Below, piece by piece: positions 1-10,297 of a DNA stretch of 64,000 nt; positions within the stretch are counted from its first letter, which is position 1; every line of letters begins with the position of its first letter. The DNA is from Coraliomargarita algicola. GTDB lineage: Bacteria; Verrucomicrobiota; Verrucomicrobiia; Opitutales; Coraliomargaritaceae. A program made the position numbers and the translations under genes. The stretch is taken from NCBI RefSeq assembly GCF_033878955.1, contig NZ_CP138858.1, positions 3,127,001-3,191,000 on the forward strand, in the 5' to 3' direction. The notes under the pieces were generated by a model. The model did no database searches. It saw nothing but the letters and a program-made list of their open reading frames with translations, and was not told the origin of the DNA.

Positions 1-417
1 TGAAATGCGTTCCCACAGTGCTATGCCGAAGCGGCCAATGCGGCTGACTTCGCCTTCGAATTTTATGGTGGAGCCACCACCGACACAGGGGGAGGTTTCT
101 AGTCTGCGTAGGGCTTCTGTGAGTAGCGGTGGGGCGATCCGTGTGTCGGCGTCGATAAAGATGAGCATTTGGCCCCGGCTTTGGGCGGCCCCTGCGTTGC
201 GAGCGCGTGCGATTTGGTTGATCGGCTCGTATACGACTCGGTCGGCGCCATGGGCGAGGGCTACGCGGTGGGTCTCGTCGCTGGAGTTGTTGTCTACGAC
301 GATGCATTCGCCCGCGATCGCTGTGGCCTGCATGGCTTTGCGGATGGCTGTGAGCGTGGCTGGTAGTTCGGCCGCTTCGTTGTAGGCGGGAATAATGATG
401 GAATATTCGGGGCGCAT
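1..417 (-). CDS. GT2 family glycosyltransferase, C-terminus cut by window edge
   Basis: The reading frame is open from an ATG at 417 down to base 1, so only the first 139 residues are visible. They start MRPEYSIIIPAYNEAAEL, the typical first strand and nucleotide-binding loop of a GT-A fold, followed by VVDNNSSDET (about 41-50) and the metal-binding DAD in IFIDADT (89-91). These features define family 2 glycosyltransferases, which transfer a sugar from a nucleotide-sugar donor, usually on the cytoplasmic face of the membrane. The acceptor cannot be told from this fragment. The gene is divergent from the dsbD-like gene, with about 160 bp between them. The family call is firm; the substrate is unknown. 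Confidence 0.9.
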   Translation of the reverse strand, partial: MRPEYSIIIPAYNEAAELPATLTAIRKAMQATAIAGECIVVDNNSSDETHRVALAHGADRVVYEPINQIARARNAGAAQSRGQMLIFIDADTRIAPPLLTEALRRLETSPCVGGGSTIKFEGEVSRIGRFGIALWERIS

Positions 418-575
418 GATGAGTCTTGGTGGAGCCAGTCAGCCAGGCTTGAGGGTGTAAATGGAGGACCTGAGCTTGAGTTGTCTAACAGAATCGGTGC
501 GGGGGCACATTCCTTACAGATTGTAAATGTGCACTTGTTCTGGAATAAATCAGGCGTCCCGCTATCCATCTTATT

Positions 576-2717
576 ATGTCACAAAACATACTGCGACTTT
601 GCTTTTCTCTTTTTATCTGGATGTTCTCGAGCGCGCATGCGGCGCCGGTGGAGGCGGAGCACACCACGGTAGAGCTGATCTCGGAAACGGACACCATCGT
701 GCCCGGTGAGTCTTTCGATCTGGCACTGCGTTTTAAGATCGAGCCGCACTGGCATATTTATTGGGAAAATCCAGGTGCCAGTGGTTTGGCGACGACAATT
801 GATTGGACACTGCCGGAGGGCATTGAGGCTGGGGAGATTCAATGGCCTGTACCAGAGCGCATTTCGATGGCGGATATGGTAAATTACGGTTACGAGGATG
901 AGGCGGTGCTGATTGTTTCGATGCAGGCTGCTGAGGGCTTACAGTTGGGCGAGCGCCTGACGTTGCAGGCGGAGCTCTTTTGGTTGATTTGTAAGGAGGC
1001 CTGTTTGCCGGGCGATGCGCAGGTGGCCATCGAGTTGTTGGTCGCCGAGCAGGCGGTGCCGAGCGCAGAAAGTGCCGCTTTTGCAGCTGCGCGTGATCTA
1101 CAGGCGCAGCCAGTCGCGCCGTGGGCGGTCACGGCTCATCTTGCTGAGGAGCAATTGGTATTATCTCTGGAAGGGAGTGAAATTCCAGAGGATCTTTATT
1201 TTTATGCGCAAACCGAGGGGCAAATTGACCCGAGTGGCCTGCAAACTTTGAGCTATCCCGCGGCCAATCGTGCCGAACTTCGCTTGCCCTTGGATGTGCC
1301 TTTCTTTGATGCGCAGCCAGAGGTGATGCGTGGGATCTTGCAGTCGAGTGCGGGCTCATGGCAGATTGCGGCTACGATTTCCGAGCAAGCGCCTACGGGG
1401 GCTCCTGCAACTCAGCAGGTGGTGGACCTTGCGGAGGCGGATTCGTCGGGAGCGCTTGGTTTCGAGCAGCGCTTGTTGGCGCTGGGGCTGCCAGGCTTCT
1501 TGGCCTTGTCCTTTCTTGGGGGGCTGATTTTGAATATTATGCCCTGCGTCTTGCCGGTGCTGTCACTCAAAGTGTTTTCTCTGCTCAAGCACGCGGGACA
1601 GACGCGTGCGGATGCCTTGCGACATGGTCTGGCTTATACGATTGGTGTGGTGCTGAGCTTCTTGGTGTTGGCTGGGGTCTTATTTGCTTTGCGAGCGGTG
1701 GGTGAGCGTATCGGTTGGGGCTTTCAGCTGCAGAGTCCGGGCTTCGTAGTCTTCCTCGCGGCCGTCTTCTTTTTGTTTGGTCTGAATTTGATGGGAGTCT
1801 TTGAGCTCGGTGGCAAACTGGTGGGTGCGGATGCGAATGTGGCGAAGCGCAACGATGTGTATGGCTCCTTTGGCATGGGGATTTTGGCCGCTGTGGTGGG
1901 GGCGCCTTGCATGGGGCCCTTGGTCGCGGGCGTGAGTGGGCTGGCCGTGCAGGCGAGCATGGGCACAGGCTTATTGATTTTTGGCACTATGGGCTTAGGG
2001 CTGGCATCGCCGTTTTTGCTACTTTCGGTTTTCCCTAAACTGGTGGCCTTTTTGCCTAAGCCAGGTCTTTGGATGGAGTCTTTTAAGCAAGGCATGGGCT
2101 TTTTGTTGATGGCGGCAGTGTTGTTTCTCGCTTTAGTCGCGGGGCGGCAAGGCGGAGTGGATGCCATCTTTATATTGCTGGTTATCATGTTGGCCTGTGG
2201 CGTGGCGGCTTGGATTTTTGGCCGCTGGGGGGCTGCTTTTCGTTCGAAGCGTGCGCAGTGGATTTCGAAGCTGCTGGCGCTGGCGTTGGTGTTTGGCTCG
2301 CTTGCTTGGGGGATCCCCGCAACGAAGGCCGCCTACGCGAGCTATGGTGAAAATACAGCAGCAGCGGATGCCTCGGGGCAGTGGGGCCCATGGTCGGCAG
2401 AGAAAGTGGATGCGCTGCTGGCTGAGGGGAAACCTGTGTTTGTGGATTTCACTGCCAGCTGGTGTTTGATTTGCCAGGTCAATAAGAAGGTGGCCCTGCG
2501 CACGGATGCCACTGCGGCCCTATTTGAAGCGGAGGGGATCGTCGCCTTGGAGGCGGATTGGACGCGCTATGATCCTGCGATTACAGATGCGCTAGAGAGC
2601 TTTGGGCGCTCTGGAGTGCCGCTGTATTTGCTGTATTCTCCGGATGGAGAGGTCACTGTGCTGCCCCAGAGTCTGACGAATGGCGTCGTGCGCGATGCAG
2701 TGGAGCAGGCGCTGTAG
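576..2717 (+). CDS. DsbD/ScsB-type thiol:disulfide interchange protein
   Basis: This 713-residue membrane protein is predicted to carry electrons from cytoplasmic thioredoxin across the inner membrane to reduce periplasmic disulfides. A signal peptide (about 1-22, ending AHA) is followed by a periplasmic DsbD-alpha-like domain (about 25-270). An eight-helix DsbD transmembrane domain (about 300-590) carries the paired cysteines Cys324 (NIMPCVLP) and Cys445 (GAPCMGP). A C-terminal thioredoxin fold has the active site WCLIC (629-633). All three redox modules are present and the length is normal for the ScsB-like branch. The N-terminal domain resembles the DsbC/DsbD-like corrector family rather than classical E. 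coli DsbD-alpha. It lies 66 bp upstream of obg; no functional link is apparent. Confidence 0.92.
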   Translation: MSQNILRLCFSLFIWMFSSAHAAPVEAEHTTVELISETDTIVPGESFDLALRFKIEPHWHIYWENPGASGLATTIDWTLPEGIEAGEIQWPVPERISMADMVNYGYEDEAVLIVSMQAAEGLQLGERLTLQAELFWLICKEACLPGDAQVAIELLVAEQAVPSAESAAFAAARDLQAQPVAPWAVTAHLAEEQLVLSLEGSEIPEDLYFYAQTEGQIDPSGLQTLSYPAANRAELRLPLDVPFFDAQPEVMRGILQSSAGSWQIAATISEQAPTGAPATQQVVDLAEADSSGALGFEQRLLALGLPGFLALSFLGGLILNIMPCVLPVLSLKVFSLLKHAGQTRADALRHGLAYTIGVVLSFLVLAGVLFALRAVGERIGWGFQLQSPGFVVFLAAVFFLFGLNLMGVFELGGKLVGADANVAKRNDVYGSFGMGILAAVVGAPCMGPLVAGVSGLAVQASMGTGLLIFGTMGLGLASPFLLLSVFPKLVAFLPKPGLWMESFKQGMGFLLMAAVLFLALVAGRQGGVDAIFILLVIMLACGVAAWIFGRWGAAFRSKRAQWISKLLALALVFGSLAWGIPATKAAYASYGENTAAADASGQWGPWSAEKVDALLAEGKPVFVDFTASWCLICQVNKKVALRTDATAALFEAEGIVALEADWTRYDPAITDALESFGRSGVPLYLLYSPDGEVTVLPQSLTNGVVRDAVEQAL

Positions 2718-2783
2718 TCGTATTAGCCATGAGGACTCAGTTAATAGATTTGCAAAGTGCGGATACTCTGCTGAAAAAGGTGC

Positions 2784-3815
2784 ATGTTTTACGACGAGGT
2801 CAAAGTTAATTTCAAGGCGGGTAAAGGAGGCGATGGCTGTTTCAGCTTCCGCCGTGCAAAGTATGAGCCCAAGGGAGGCCCCGACGGTGGCGACGGTGGT
2901 CGCGGCGGCGACGTCTATATTGAGGGCGATACCAATGTGGCAGATCTTACAGATTTTCACTTCAAACCAGGCTGGAAAGCCAAGAATGGCGAGCCTGGTC
3001 GCGGGCGTGATCAGCACGGTGCCAATGGGGCCGACTTGATTTTAAAGCTTCCTGTGGGCACGGTGGTGGTCGATCGTGATTCGGGTGATCCCATTGCTGA
3101 AGTGATGGAGCACGGTGAGCGCGTCTTACTGTTGGAAGGTGGCGAAGGTGGTAAGGGGAATGCCCAGTTTAAGTCTTCGACGAATCAAGCCCCGCGTCAG
3201 TTCACATTGGGCAAGCCTGCTGAAGAGGGCGATTTTCGTCTCATTATAAAGACGATTGCCGACGTCGGCCTGATCGGTTTTCCCAATGCGGGCAAGTCAA
3301 CCTTGCTCAACATGATTACCAATGCGCATCCGAAGACCGGCGCCTATCCTTTTACGACTATTTTCCCAACTGTTGGCGTGCTGGAGTATCCAGAGCAATA
3401 TGAGCGTATCACGGTGGCGGATATTCCAGGCTTGATTGAAGGTGCCAGTGAGAATCGGGGCTTGGGGCATCGCTTTCTTAAGCATGTGGAACGCTGTAAA
3501 GTGTTGATCATTATGCTCGACATGGAAGGCACGGACGGCCGCGATCCTTTGGGCGACTACAAGGTCTTAATTAACGAACTGAAGCTCTACATGCCCGGAC
3601 TGGCGCGTAAGCCAGAATTGATTTGTGCCAATAAAATGGATGAGCCCAATGCGGCGGAGAATTTGAAGCTATTTCAGAAGAAGGTGAAGGAAAAGGTCTA
3701 CCCGATCTCCTGTGTTTCTGACGAAGGTTTTGAAGACTTAAAGCAGGCTATGTTGGCGGAGGTGCTCAAGTTGCGTGCCCTTGAAGAAGAGGAAGAAGAC
3801 GAGAATAGTGAGTGA
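2784..3815 (+). CDS. obg: Obg family GTPase (ObgE/CgtA)
   Basis: A 343-residue essential GTPase acting in 50S ribosome assembly and stress control. The N-terminal glycine-rich Obg fold (about 1-160) starts MFYDEVKVNFKAGKGGDG and has the repeated GGxGG loops. The G domain begins at about 160 with P-loop GFPNAGKST (165-173), switch II DIPGLIEGAS, and G4 NKMD. The C-terminus is a short acidic tail rich in Glu/Asp, in place of the longer Obg C-terminal domain of some species. The ATG at 2784 follows AAAAGGTG and is the only start that gives the canonical N-terminus. Confidence 0.97.
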   Translation: MFYDEVKVNFKAGKGGDGCFSFRRAKYEPKGGPDGGDGGRGGDVYIEGDTNVADLTDFHFKPGWKAKNGEPGRGRDQHGANGADLILKLPVGTVVVDRDSGDPIAEVMEHGERVLLLEGGEGGKGNAQFKSSTNQAPRQFTLGKPAEEGDFRLIIKTIADVGLIGFPNAGKSTLLNMITNAHPKTGAYPFTTIFPTVGVLEYPEQYERITVADIPGLIEGASENRGLGHRFLKHVERCKVLIIMLDMEGTDGRDPLGDYKVLINELKLYMPGLARKPELICANKMDEPNAAENLKLFQKKVKEKVYPISCVSDEGFEDLKQAMLAEVLKLRALEEEEEDENSE

Positions 3816-3861
3816 GACGAAAAGAGTTGAGCTAACGGCTTGTTAGGTTCTTGTTTAGAAC

Positions 3862-4640
3862 ATGGCAAATCGCTACTTATCTCTTTTGATCCTTCTCGCA
3901 TTTGTCGTATTTCCTGCTGGCGCTGAATTCCGTACTTTTACTAGTGATTTTGGTGACAGTGTAGATGCGAAGCTAGTGGAGCTGAAAGAGTCCGGAAGCA
4001 TCGTCACGATTGAGCTTCGTTCGGGTAGACAAATAGATGCTCGGGTGACTGCTTTTTCGCAAAACGACCAGAAATTTATCCGTAAATGGTGGGCTGCGAT
4101 TCAGGCGGAGAAGCAGCTACTCAAGGAGGATTCGCGAATTACAGTGAGTGCAAAAATGAACCGTAAGTCGCAAAGTAATCACTACGATAACTGGTATTCC
4201 ATCGATGATGAGACGAAATCGTATTTTCCTGAAGTGGTGATTGAGAACGCTGAGTTGGATGCTTTTAAGGGGAACACGGTTCGCGTCGTCGTAGTCGCCG
4301 ATGATCGGCATAATGAAGGGCAGAAATTAATCGTGTCGGCGACGACGGTGAAGGCTGATTTTCCAGATCGAGGTAAAGTCGTGCTAGAGACGGATCCCTT
4401 TCGCCTCCGCCTTTACGAGTATGACAGCAGCAGCTCTAACTACAATTACGAATACGGCTACGAATACAGCGGCTATATTGTAGTGATTCAGAATTCAGCC
4501 GGAAAAATTACTCATACGCGTGCATCGAAAACTAAATACTTGAGCAATATGGAAGTCGTCTTGAGTTGCGAGGCAGGGGAAATGTATGATGAGTCGCTCA
4601 ATCGTAAGCTCAATGTGAGTCCGAGTTCGTATTTTGTGAG

Positions 4641-4644
<4 letters not shown>
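3862..4644 (+). CDS. Exported protein with SHD1-like (SLA1 homology) N-terminal domain
   Basis: A 260-residue protein with a signal peptide (about 1-21, ending AGA). Just after it is a segment beginning EFRTFTSDFGDSVDAKLVE and ending with a DQKFIRKW-like helix. This matches the small beta-barrel SHD1-like module often found on exported Verrucomicrobiota and Planctomycetota proteins. The remaining 170 residues, with a Tyr/Ser/Asn-rich stretch at about 190-205, are not recognised. The stop overlaps the start of the following synthetase gene (ATGA), so the two are probably co-translated, yet one product is exported and the other cytoplasmic. The SHD1 assignment is from pattern memory and moderately sure; no function is known. 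Confidence 0.7.
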
Positions 4645-6296
<1,652 letters not shown>

Positions 6297-6524
6297 GCCG
6301 ATTCGACTGTCCTGAATTTTGCATTATATAGCTGCAGTGGGTATTGCATACGGCATGATTGGCTCATGCTTTAGAGCTCTTCGTATTCTTTGTTATATTA
6401 TTTAATTGCTGTTGGTCAGTGGTTTGTGTGGTGGTATGGTGTTTTCTGGCATCGGATTGGCATGCGGTTGGCATAGTAGTAAAGTCCTTAATTCAACTAA
6501 GAACGTTAACTAAAGGAAATTATT

Positions 6525-6983
6525 ATGAGCACAAAAAGCACACTGAAAAGAGAACTCGAACGTTTAGTCATTCATGCCAACGATTCGGTGAAAGGTTACG
6601 AAAAAGCAGCTGAGCGCGTGCAAAATGAGGATGCAAATTTAGCACTATGCTTTCGCGAAATTGAAAGCGCTCGCCGTGCACATGTGAATGCGATTAATTC
6701 CCGTCTCGAATGTATCGGTGAAGAAGAGCAATCGCGTGGCTCATTGGAAGGAAGCGTGCACAGAGCACTGATTAGTGTGAAGGACATGTTTACCTCCAGT
6801 GACAACACTGAGTCTGTAATCGATGAAGCAGTTCGAGGCGAGCAGAAGTTGCTCGATTATATTGACGACACGTTTGATGATGTGGATGTCATGGACGGGG
6901 AGACTGTTCGCGTGATCAATGGTCTGAAAACTAGCATCCAGCAAGCCACTGAGCGCCTGCAAGCGAAGGCGCGAGCCGCATAA
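6525..6983 (+). CDS. PA2169-family four-helix-bundle protein (DUF2383)
   Basis: A 152-residue soluble protein, predicted all-helical, with the start MSTKSTLKRELERLVIHAND and the E/H pattern typical of the PA2169/DUF2383 ferritin-like family. Members are often linked to envelope or general stress, but no activity is established. A good Shine-Dalgarno (AAAGGA) lies seven bases before the ATG. A possible promoter, TTGGCA-17-TAAAGT, can be read at 6457-6485. The gene stands alone, with its own terminator immediately downstream. Confidence 0.8.
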   Translation: MSTKSTLKRELERLVIHANDSVKGYEKAAERVQNEDANLALCFREIESARRAHVNAINSRLECIGEEEQSRGSLEGSVHRALISVKDMFTSSDNTESVIDEAVRGEQKLLDYIDDTFDDVDVMDGETVRVINGLKTSIQQATERLQAKARAA

Positions 6984-7008
6984 GCGAATTCAGCTGATCG
7001 CAATGGAG

Positions 7009-7039
7009 AGAGTCGTCCTATATGGGCGGCTCTTTTTTT
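7009..7039 (+). terminator. Rho-independent terminator of the DUF2383 gene
   Basis: A ten-pair stem with two G-U pairs (7009-7018 with 7024-7033), a five-base loop and a run of seven T directly after the stem. It ends in the last codon of the convergent recD2 gene. There is no matching T-run on the other strand, so it works for the + strand only. Confidence 0.85.
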
Positions 7040-9347
7040 ATTGGCTCCTTTCCTCGCAGGCTTTGCGTAAGCGTGTTTGTAAGTGTGTGCGTCGGACTTG
7101 CTGCTCGTTATTTTTGATCGCCATTGCGTAGGCGTCGAGTGAGCCGACGATGTAGACTTTGCGGCGCGCGCGTGTGATGCCTGTGTATACTAGGTTTCGT
7201 TGCAGTAAGAGGAAGTGTTGTTTGAGCAGAGGGATGACTACCACGGGGTATTCACTGCCCTGACTCTTGTGGATGGAGATGGCGTACGCGTGCTGGATTT
7301 CAGAGAGTTCGCCTTTGGTGTATTCGACCTGCGTGTCGAACTCGATCGTAAGTCCAGAGCGGTCGGCGGCGATGGATTTGATAATACCCGTATCACCGTT
7401 GAAGACATTTTTATCGTAATTATTGCGGGTCTGGATGACTTTGTCGCCGATACGGTAGGTGTGGCTGCCGTATTCGATTTCAACGGGCAGCGGTTTGTGG
7501 GTTTTTTCCCGGAAATGGGTTTGGGTTGCGGGGGCGTAGTCTGGATCGGAGCGCATGCGTGATTCGGCTTTGCTCTTTGGGTTGAGCACGTCTTGCAGCT
7601 CCGTATTGAGTAGGGTGATACCGCCGCTGCCGCGGTGCATGGGCGACATAATTTGCAGATCTCTGATGGGATCAATGTTGTGCGTCTTCGGTATGTATTC
7701 TTTGGCGAGGTCCTTGATGGCCTTCACGCATTGCTCTGGTTGCTCCGCTTCTATGAAGGTAAAGTCACGTGCGGCGTCCAGATCTCGTAGGCTACGGTAA
7801 GTCATACCTGGGTGGGTTTCACCTTTTAGGATGGCGTGCGCAGTGGTGACGATTCCGCTTTCTTTGCCCTGTCGATAGATGATGTTGAGGCGAGTCACTT
7901 TAGCGGGGGGGGCGGCCATGAGGTCGCCGAGTATATTGCCTGCGCCGACAGAAGGTAGTTGGTCGGCATCGCCTACCAGTAGTAGGTGAGCGCCACTGGG
8001 AATGGCTTGAAAGAGGCTCGATGCGAGACGTGTGTCCAGCATGCTGGTCTCATCCAGAATGAGAAAGTCACAGGGGAGGGGGTTGTCTTCGTTATAGGTA
8101 AAACTGCGGGTGGCACCGTCGTATTTGAGCAATCGATGAATGGTGCTGGCCTCGGCGCCAGAAGCTTCGGCAAGGCGTTGAGCGGCGCGGCCTGTCGGGG
8201 AGGCTAGGCTAATGCGGGCTCGCTTGGCTGTTAGGATCTCCACCACTGCGCGCAGGATCGTCGTCTTGCCCGTGCCTGGGCCGCCGGTAATGATGGAGAC
8301 TTTGGCTGCCAATGTGTTGCGTAGGGCTGCGGCTTGTTGCTCGGCGAATTGGAAGCCCGCCCGCTCTTGTGCCCATTCTACTGCGGCATCGATCTTAATC
8401 GTGGGTAAGATGGATGGCGTTTGAGCGATACGTGCGATGGCTTCAGCGATACGATTTTCCGCGCCTGCGGTTGTGGGCAGCTGGTATGCGGGCCCGAGCA
8501 GATCCTGGTTTTGATCGTAGGCCTGAATGCCGTATAGGCTTGCGGCTTTGTCGAGTGCACGAATGCGGCTTTGGATCAAGCTCGGATCTAGCGACAGCAA
8601 TTGGGTTGCGTGCTCTAAGATCATCGTTTCGGTGCCCAGGGTGTGTCCCTCGTCTTCCAGTTGTCGCATGGTGTGGAGCACGCCAGCGTCGATGCGCTCT
8701 TTGGAATTCGTTGGGAAGCCGAGGTTGAGTGCGATTTTATCAGCAGTCTTGAAACCGATGCGTTCGATGTCTTCCGCCAGACGGTAGGGCTCGTCTTGTA
8801 AAATACGCTTGGCTCCGCTGCCATATTTTTTGACGAGTCGCACGCATTGGGCTGGAGTGATGCCGTAAGTTTGGAGAAACATCATCACGTCCCGAACGGC
8901 ACTTTGTTCATCCCATGCCAGTTTGATAGACTTGGCGCGCTGCTTGCCGATGCCGGGGATTTCGTGGAGACGGCCGGAATCTTCGCTGATAATTTTAAGT
9001 GTGTCGGCTCCAAAGTGGTCGACAATTTTCTTTGCGTAGGATTTGCCGATGCCGTGAATGAGCCCACTGCCTAGGTATTTGCGAATGCCGTGAACCGAGG
9101 CGGGTAATTGTGACTTAAACTGAGCGATTTTGAATTGATCGCCGTGTTGCGGATGGCGTGTCCACTGCCCGCTCAATTGCAAGGTTTCGCCGCATTGCAC
9201 TCCGGGCAAGGGGCCGAGTACGGTGACGGGGCGTTTACTGTCGGGCACTTGCAGTTCGGCCACGCAGTAAGCGTTTTCCTCGTTGAAATAAATAATTCTT
9301 TCGAGGACGCCTGTAATGGATTGATCGTTTTGTGTGGGAGGTGGCAT
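7038..9347 (-). CDS. recD2: RecD2-type ATP-dependent DNA helicase
   Basis: A 769-residue SF1B 5'-3' helicase of the RecD2/TraA class, which works without RecBC in DNA repair and recombination. The N-terminal OB-like domain starts near SITGVLERIIYFNEEN. Helix-hairpin-helix repeats follow (GIGKSYAKKIVDHFG, EIPGIGKQRAKSIK). The helicase core has Walker A GGPGTGKTT (about 353), Walker B LILDETSMLD, motif III VGDADQLPSVG and the C-terminal SH3/2B region ending HAYAISIHKSQGSEYP and VYTGITRARR. All motifs are intact. It is convergent with the DUF2383 gene. Confidence 0.95.
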   Translation of the reverse strand: MPPPTQNDQSITGVLERIIYFNEENAYCVAELQVPDSKRPVTVLGPLPGVQCGETLQLSGQWTRHPQHGDQFKIAQFKSQLPASVHGIRKYLGSGLIHGIGKSYAKKIVDHFGADTLKIISEDSGRLHEIPGIGKQRAKSIKLAWDEQSAVRDVMMFLQTYGITPAQCVRLVKKYGSGAKRILQDEPYRLAEDIERIGFKTADKIALNLGFPTNSKERIDAGVLHTMRQLEDEGHTLGTETMILEHATQLLSLDPSLIQSRIRALDKAASLYGIQAYDQNQDLLGPAYQLPTTAGAENRIAEAIARIAQTPSILPTIKIDAAVEWAQERAGFQFAEQQAAALRNTLAAKVSIITGGPGTGKTTILRAVVEILTAKRARISLASPTGRAAQRLAEASGAEASTIHRLLKYDGATRSFTYNEDNPLPCDFLILDETSMLDTRLASSLFQAIPSGAHLLLVGDADQLPSVGAGNILGDLMAAPPAKVTRLNIIYRQGKESGIVTTAHAILKGETHPGMTYRSLRDLDAARDFTFIEAEQPEQCVKAIKDLAKEYIPKTHNIDPIRDLQIMSPMHRGSGGITLLNTELQDVLNPKSKAESRMRSDPDYAPATQTHFREKTHKPLPVEIEYGSHTYRIGDKVIQTRNNYDKNVFNGDTGIIKSIAADRSGLTIEFDTQVEYTKGELSEIQHAYAISIHKSQGSEYPVVVIPLLKQHFLLLQRNLVYTGITRARRKVYIVGSLDAYAMAIKNNEQQVRRTHLQTRLRKACEERSQ

Positions 9348-9464
9348 CGGCTCGCGTGTATCAGCAATATGAATGAAGAGCCACTTGCTCGCTTGCGTCG
9401 ATACGAAAAAATGCTCCTGCGTGCCTTACCTAGTTTGTCGTGACGGCTGTGAGTGCGCTTAGGA

Positions 9465-10055
9465 CTAGTAGGTGCCGCCAGTTGCTCCGAAGTTGCCGAT
9501 CGTGCCTGCAGAATCGATGTTGAAGCGGAGTAGAATGTAGCGTATTTCGATTTCGGGAAAGGTGACTGAGGGAATTACGCCTTTCTCGAAAGCAATGTCG
9601 TTGCTTAGTTGGAGCCATGTGTCGCTTTTCAAGTCTTCCAAGGTGTCGGAAACCAGCACTTTAAACGTTCCGGCAGCACTTTGATTGTTTAAGAAAAAGC
9701 GCGAAACACGCACGAATTTTCCCAAGTCGACAATATAGTCGTGTGGGCCTGCGCTGATGTTATAGCTGAGTGCGGAATTATCACTGAGAAAGACGGCTTC
9801 ATCATATTGGCTGACCTCAGAGACATCTATTGGCTGAAATTTGCCATTTTGCACAAGTATCAAACGCGCTCCCATGTGCCAACGTGTGAGGTTGCGAGGG
9901 GCTTTGCTTCGCGTCTTGGACGACGTTTCGAGGCTCTGATACGAAGCTACGCGTTGCGGGGCCTGAGCATGACTGATGCAGTGTGTGGGGGCAATGGCTC
10001 CTGTTATCAATAAAGCGGCCATGGCTCTGAACTGGCGGAGGTCGTGTTTTCTCAT
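9465..10055 (-). CDS. Exported protein with a discoidin-like C-terminal domain
   Basis: The frame is open from 10121, but the ATG at 10055 gives a 196-residue product whose first 30 residues form a better signal peptide (RQFRAMAALLITGAIAPTHC). After a basic linker, residues about 70-196 form a beta-rich domain with YIVDLGKFVRVSRFFLNNQS and FKVLVSDTLEDL, resembling F5/8 type C (discoidin-like) folds that bind carbohydrate or surfaces. The tail is GNFGATGGTY. No partner genes are evident: recD2 lies downstream and a divergent TonB receptor upstream. Domain and start are both inferred. Confidence 0.6.
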   Translation of the reverse strand: MRKHDLRQFRAMAALLITGAIAPTHCISHAQAPQRVASYQSLETSSKTRSKAPRNLTRWHMGARLILVQNGKFQPIDVSEVSQYDEAVFLSDNSALSYNISAGPHDYIVDLGKFVRVSRFFLNNQSAAGTFKVLVSDTLEDLKSDTWLQLSNDIAFEKGVIPSVTFPEIEIRYILLRFNIDSAGTIGNFGATGGTY

Positions 10056-10297
10056 TGTCAGGGCTGAATGTTGGGGGGATCCGAGATTGCTTACGAGTGA
10101 TTTTATCCAGTGTGTAAGCATTTAGGAGGATGAATGCAATTCGCCATTAATCACGTCCTGTGCGCGTGTCGGGGGAGCGTTGTGACGTTCGCGTAACTGA
10201 GGGGTGTTTTCTGTTACCTAAACGTTGCCAGTATGCCGATGAACTGCCTTGCCTGTGACTCTATGCATTTTTAGCTGTCGCAGCTTACATATCATAT

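Noticed and set aside
10124..10196. AGGAGG followed by a 20-codon frame starting at 10134
   Set aside because: Good spacing, but the peptide has no distinguishing features and the message would run against the divergent gene; not enough support.
10122..10297. Possible cobalamin riboswitch before the first TonB receptor
   Set aside because: No recognisable B12-box or conserved core could be found in the 176-bp leader.
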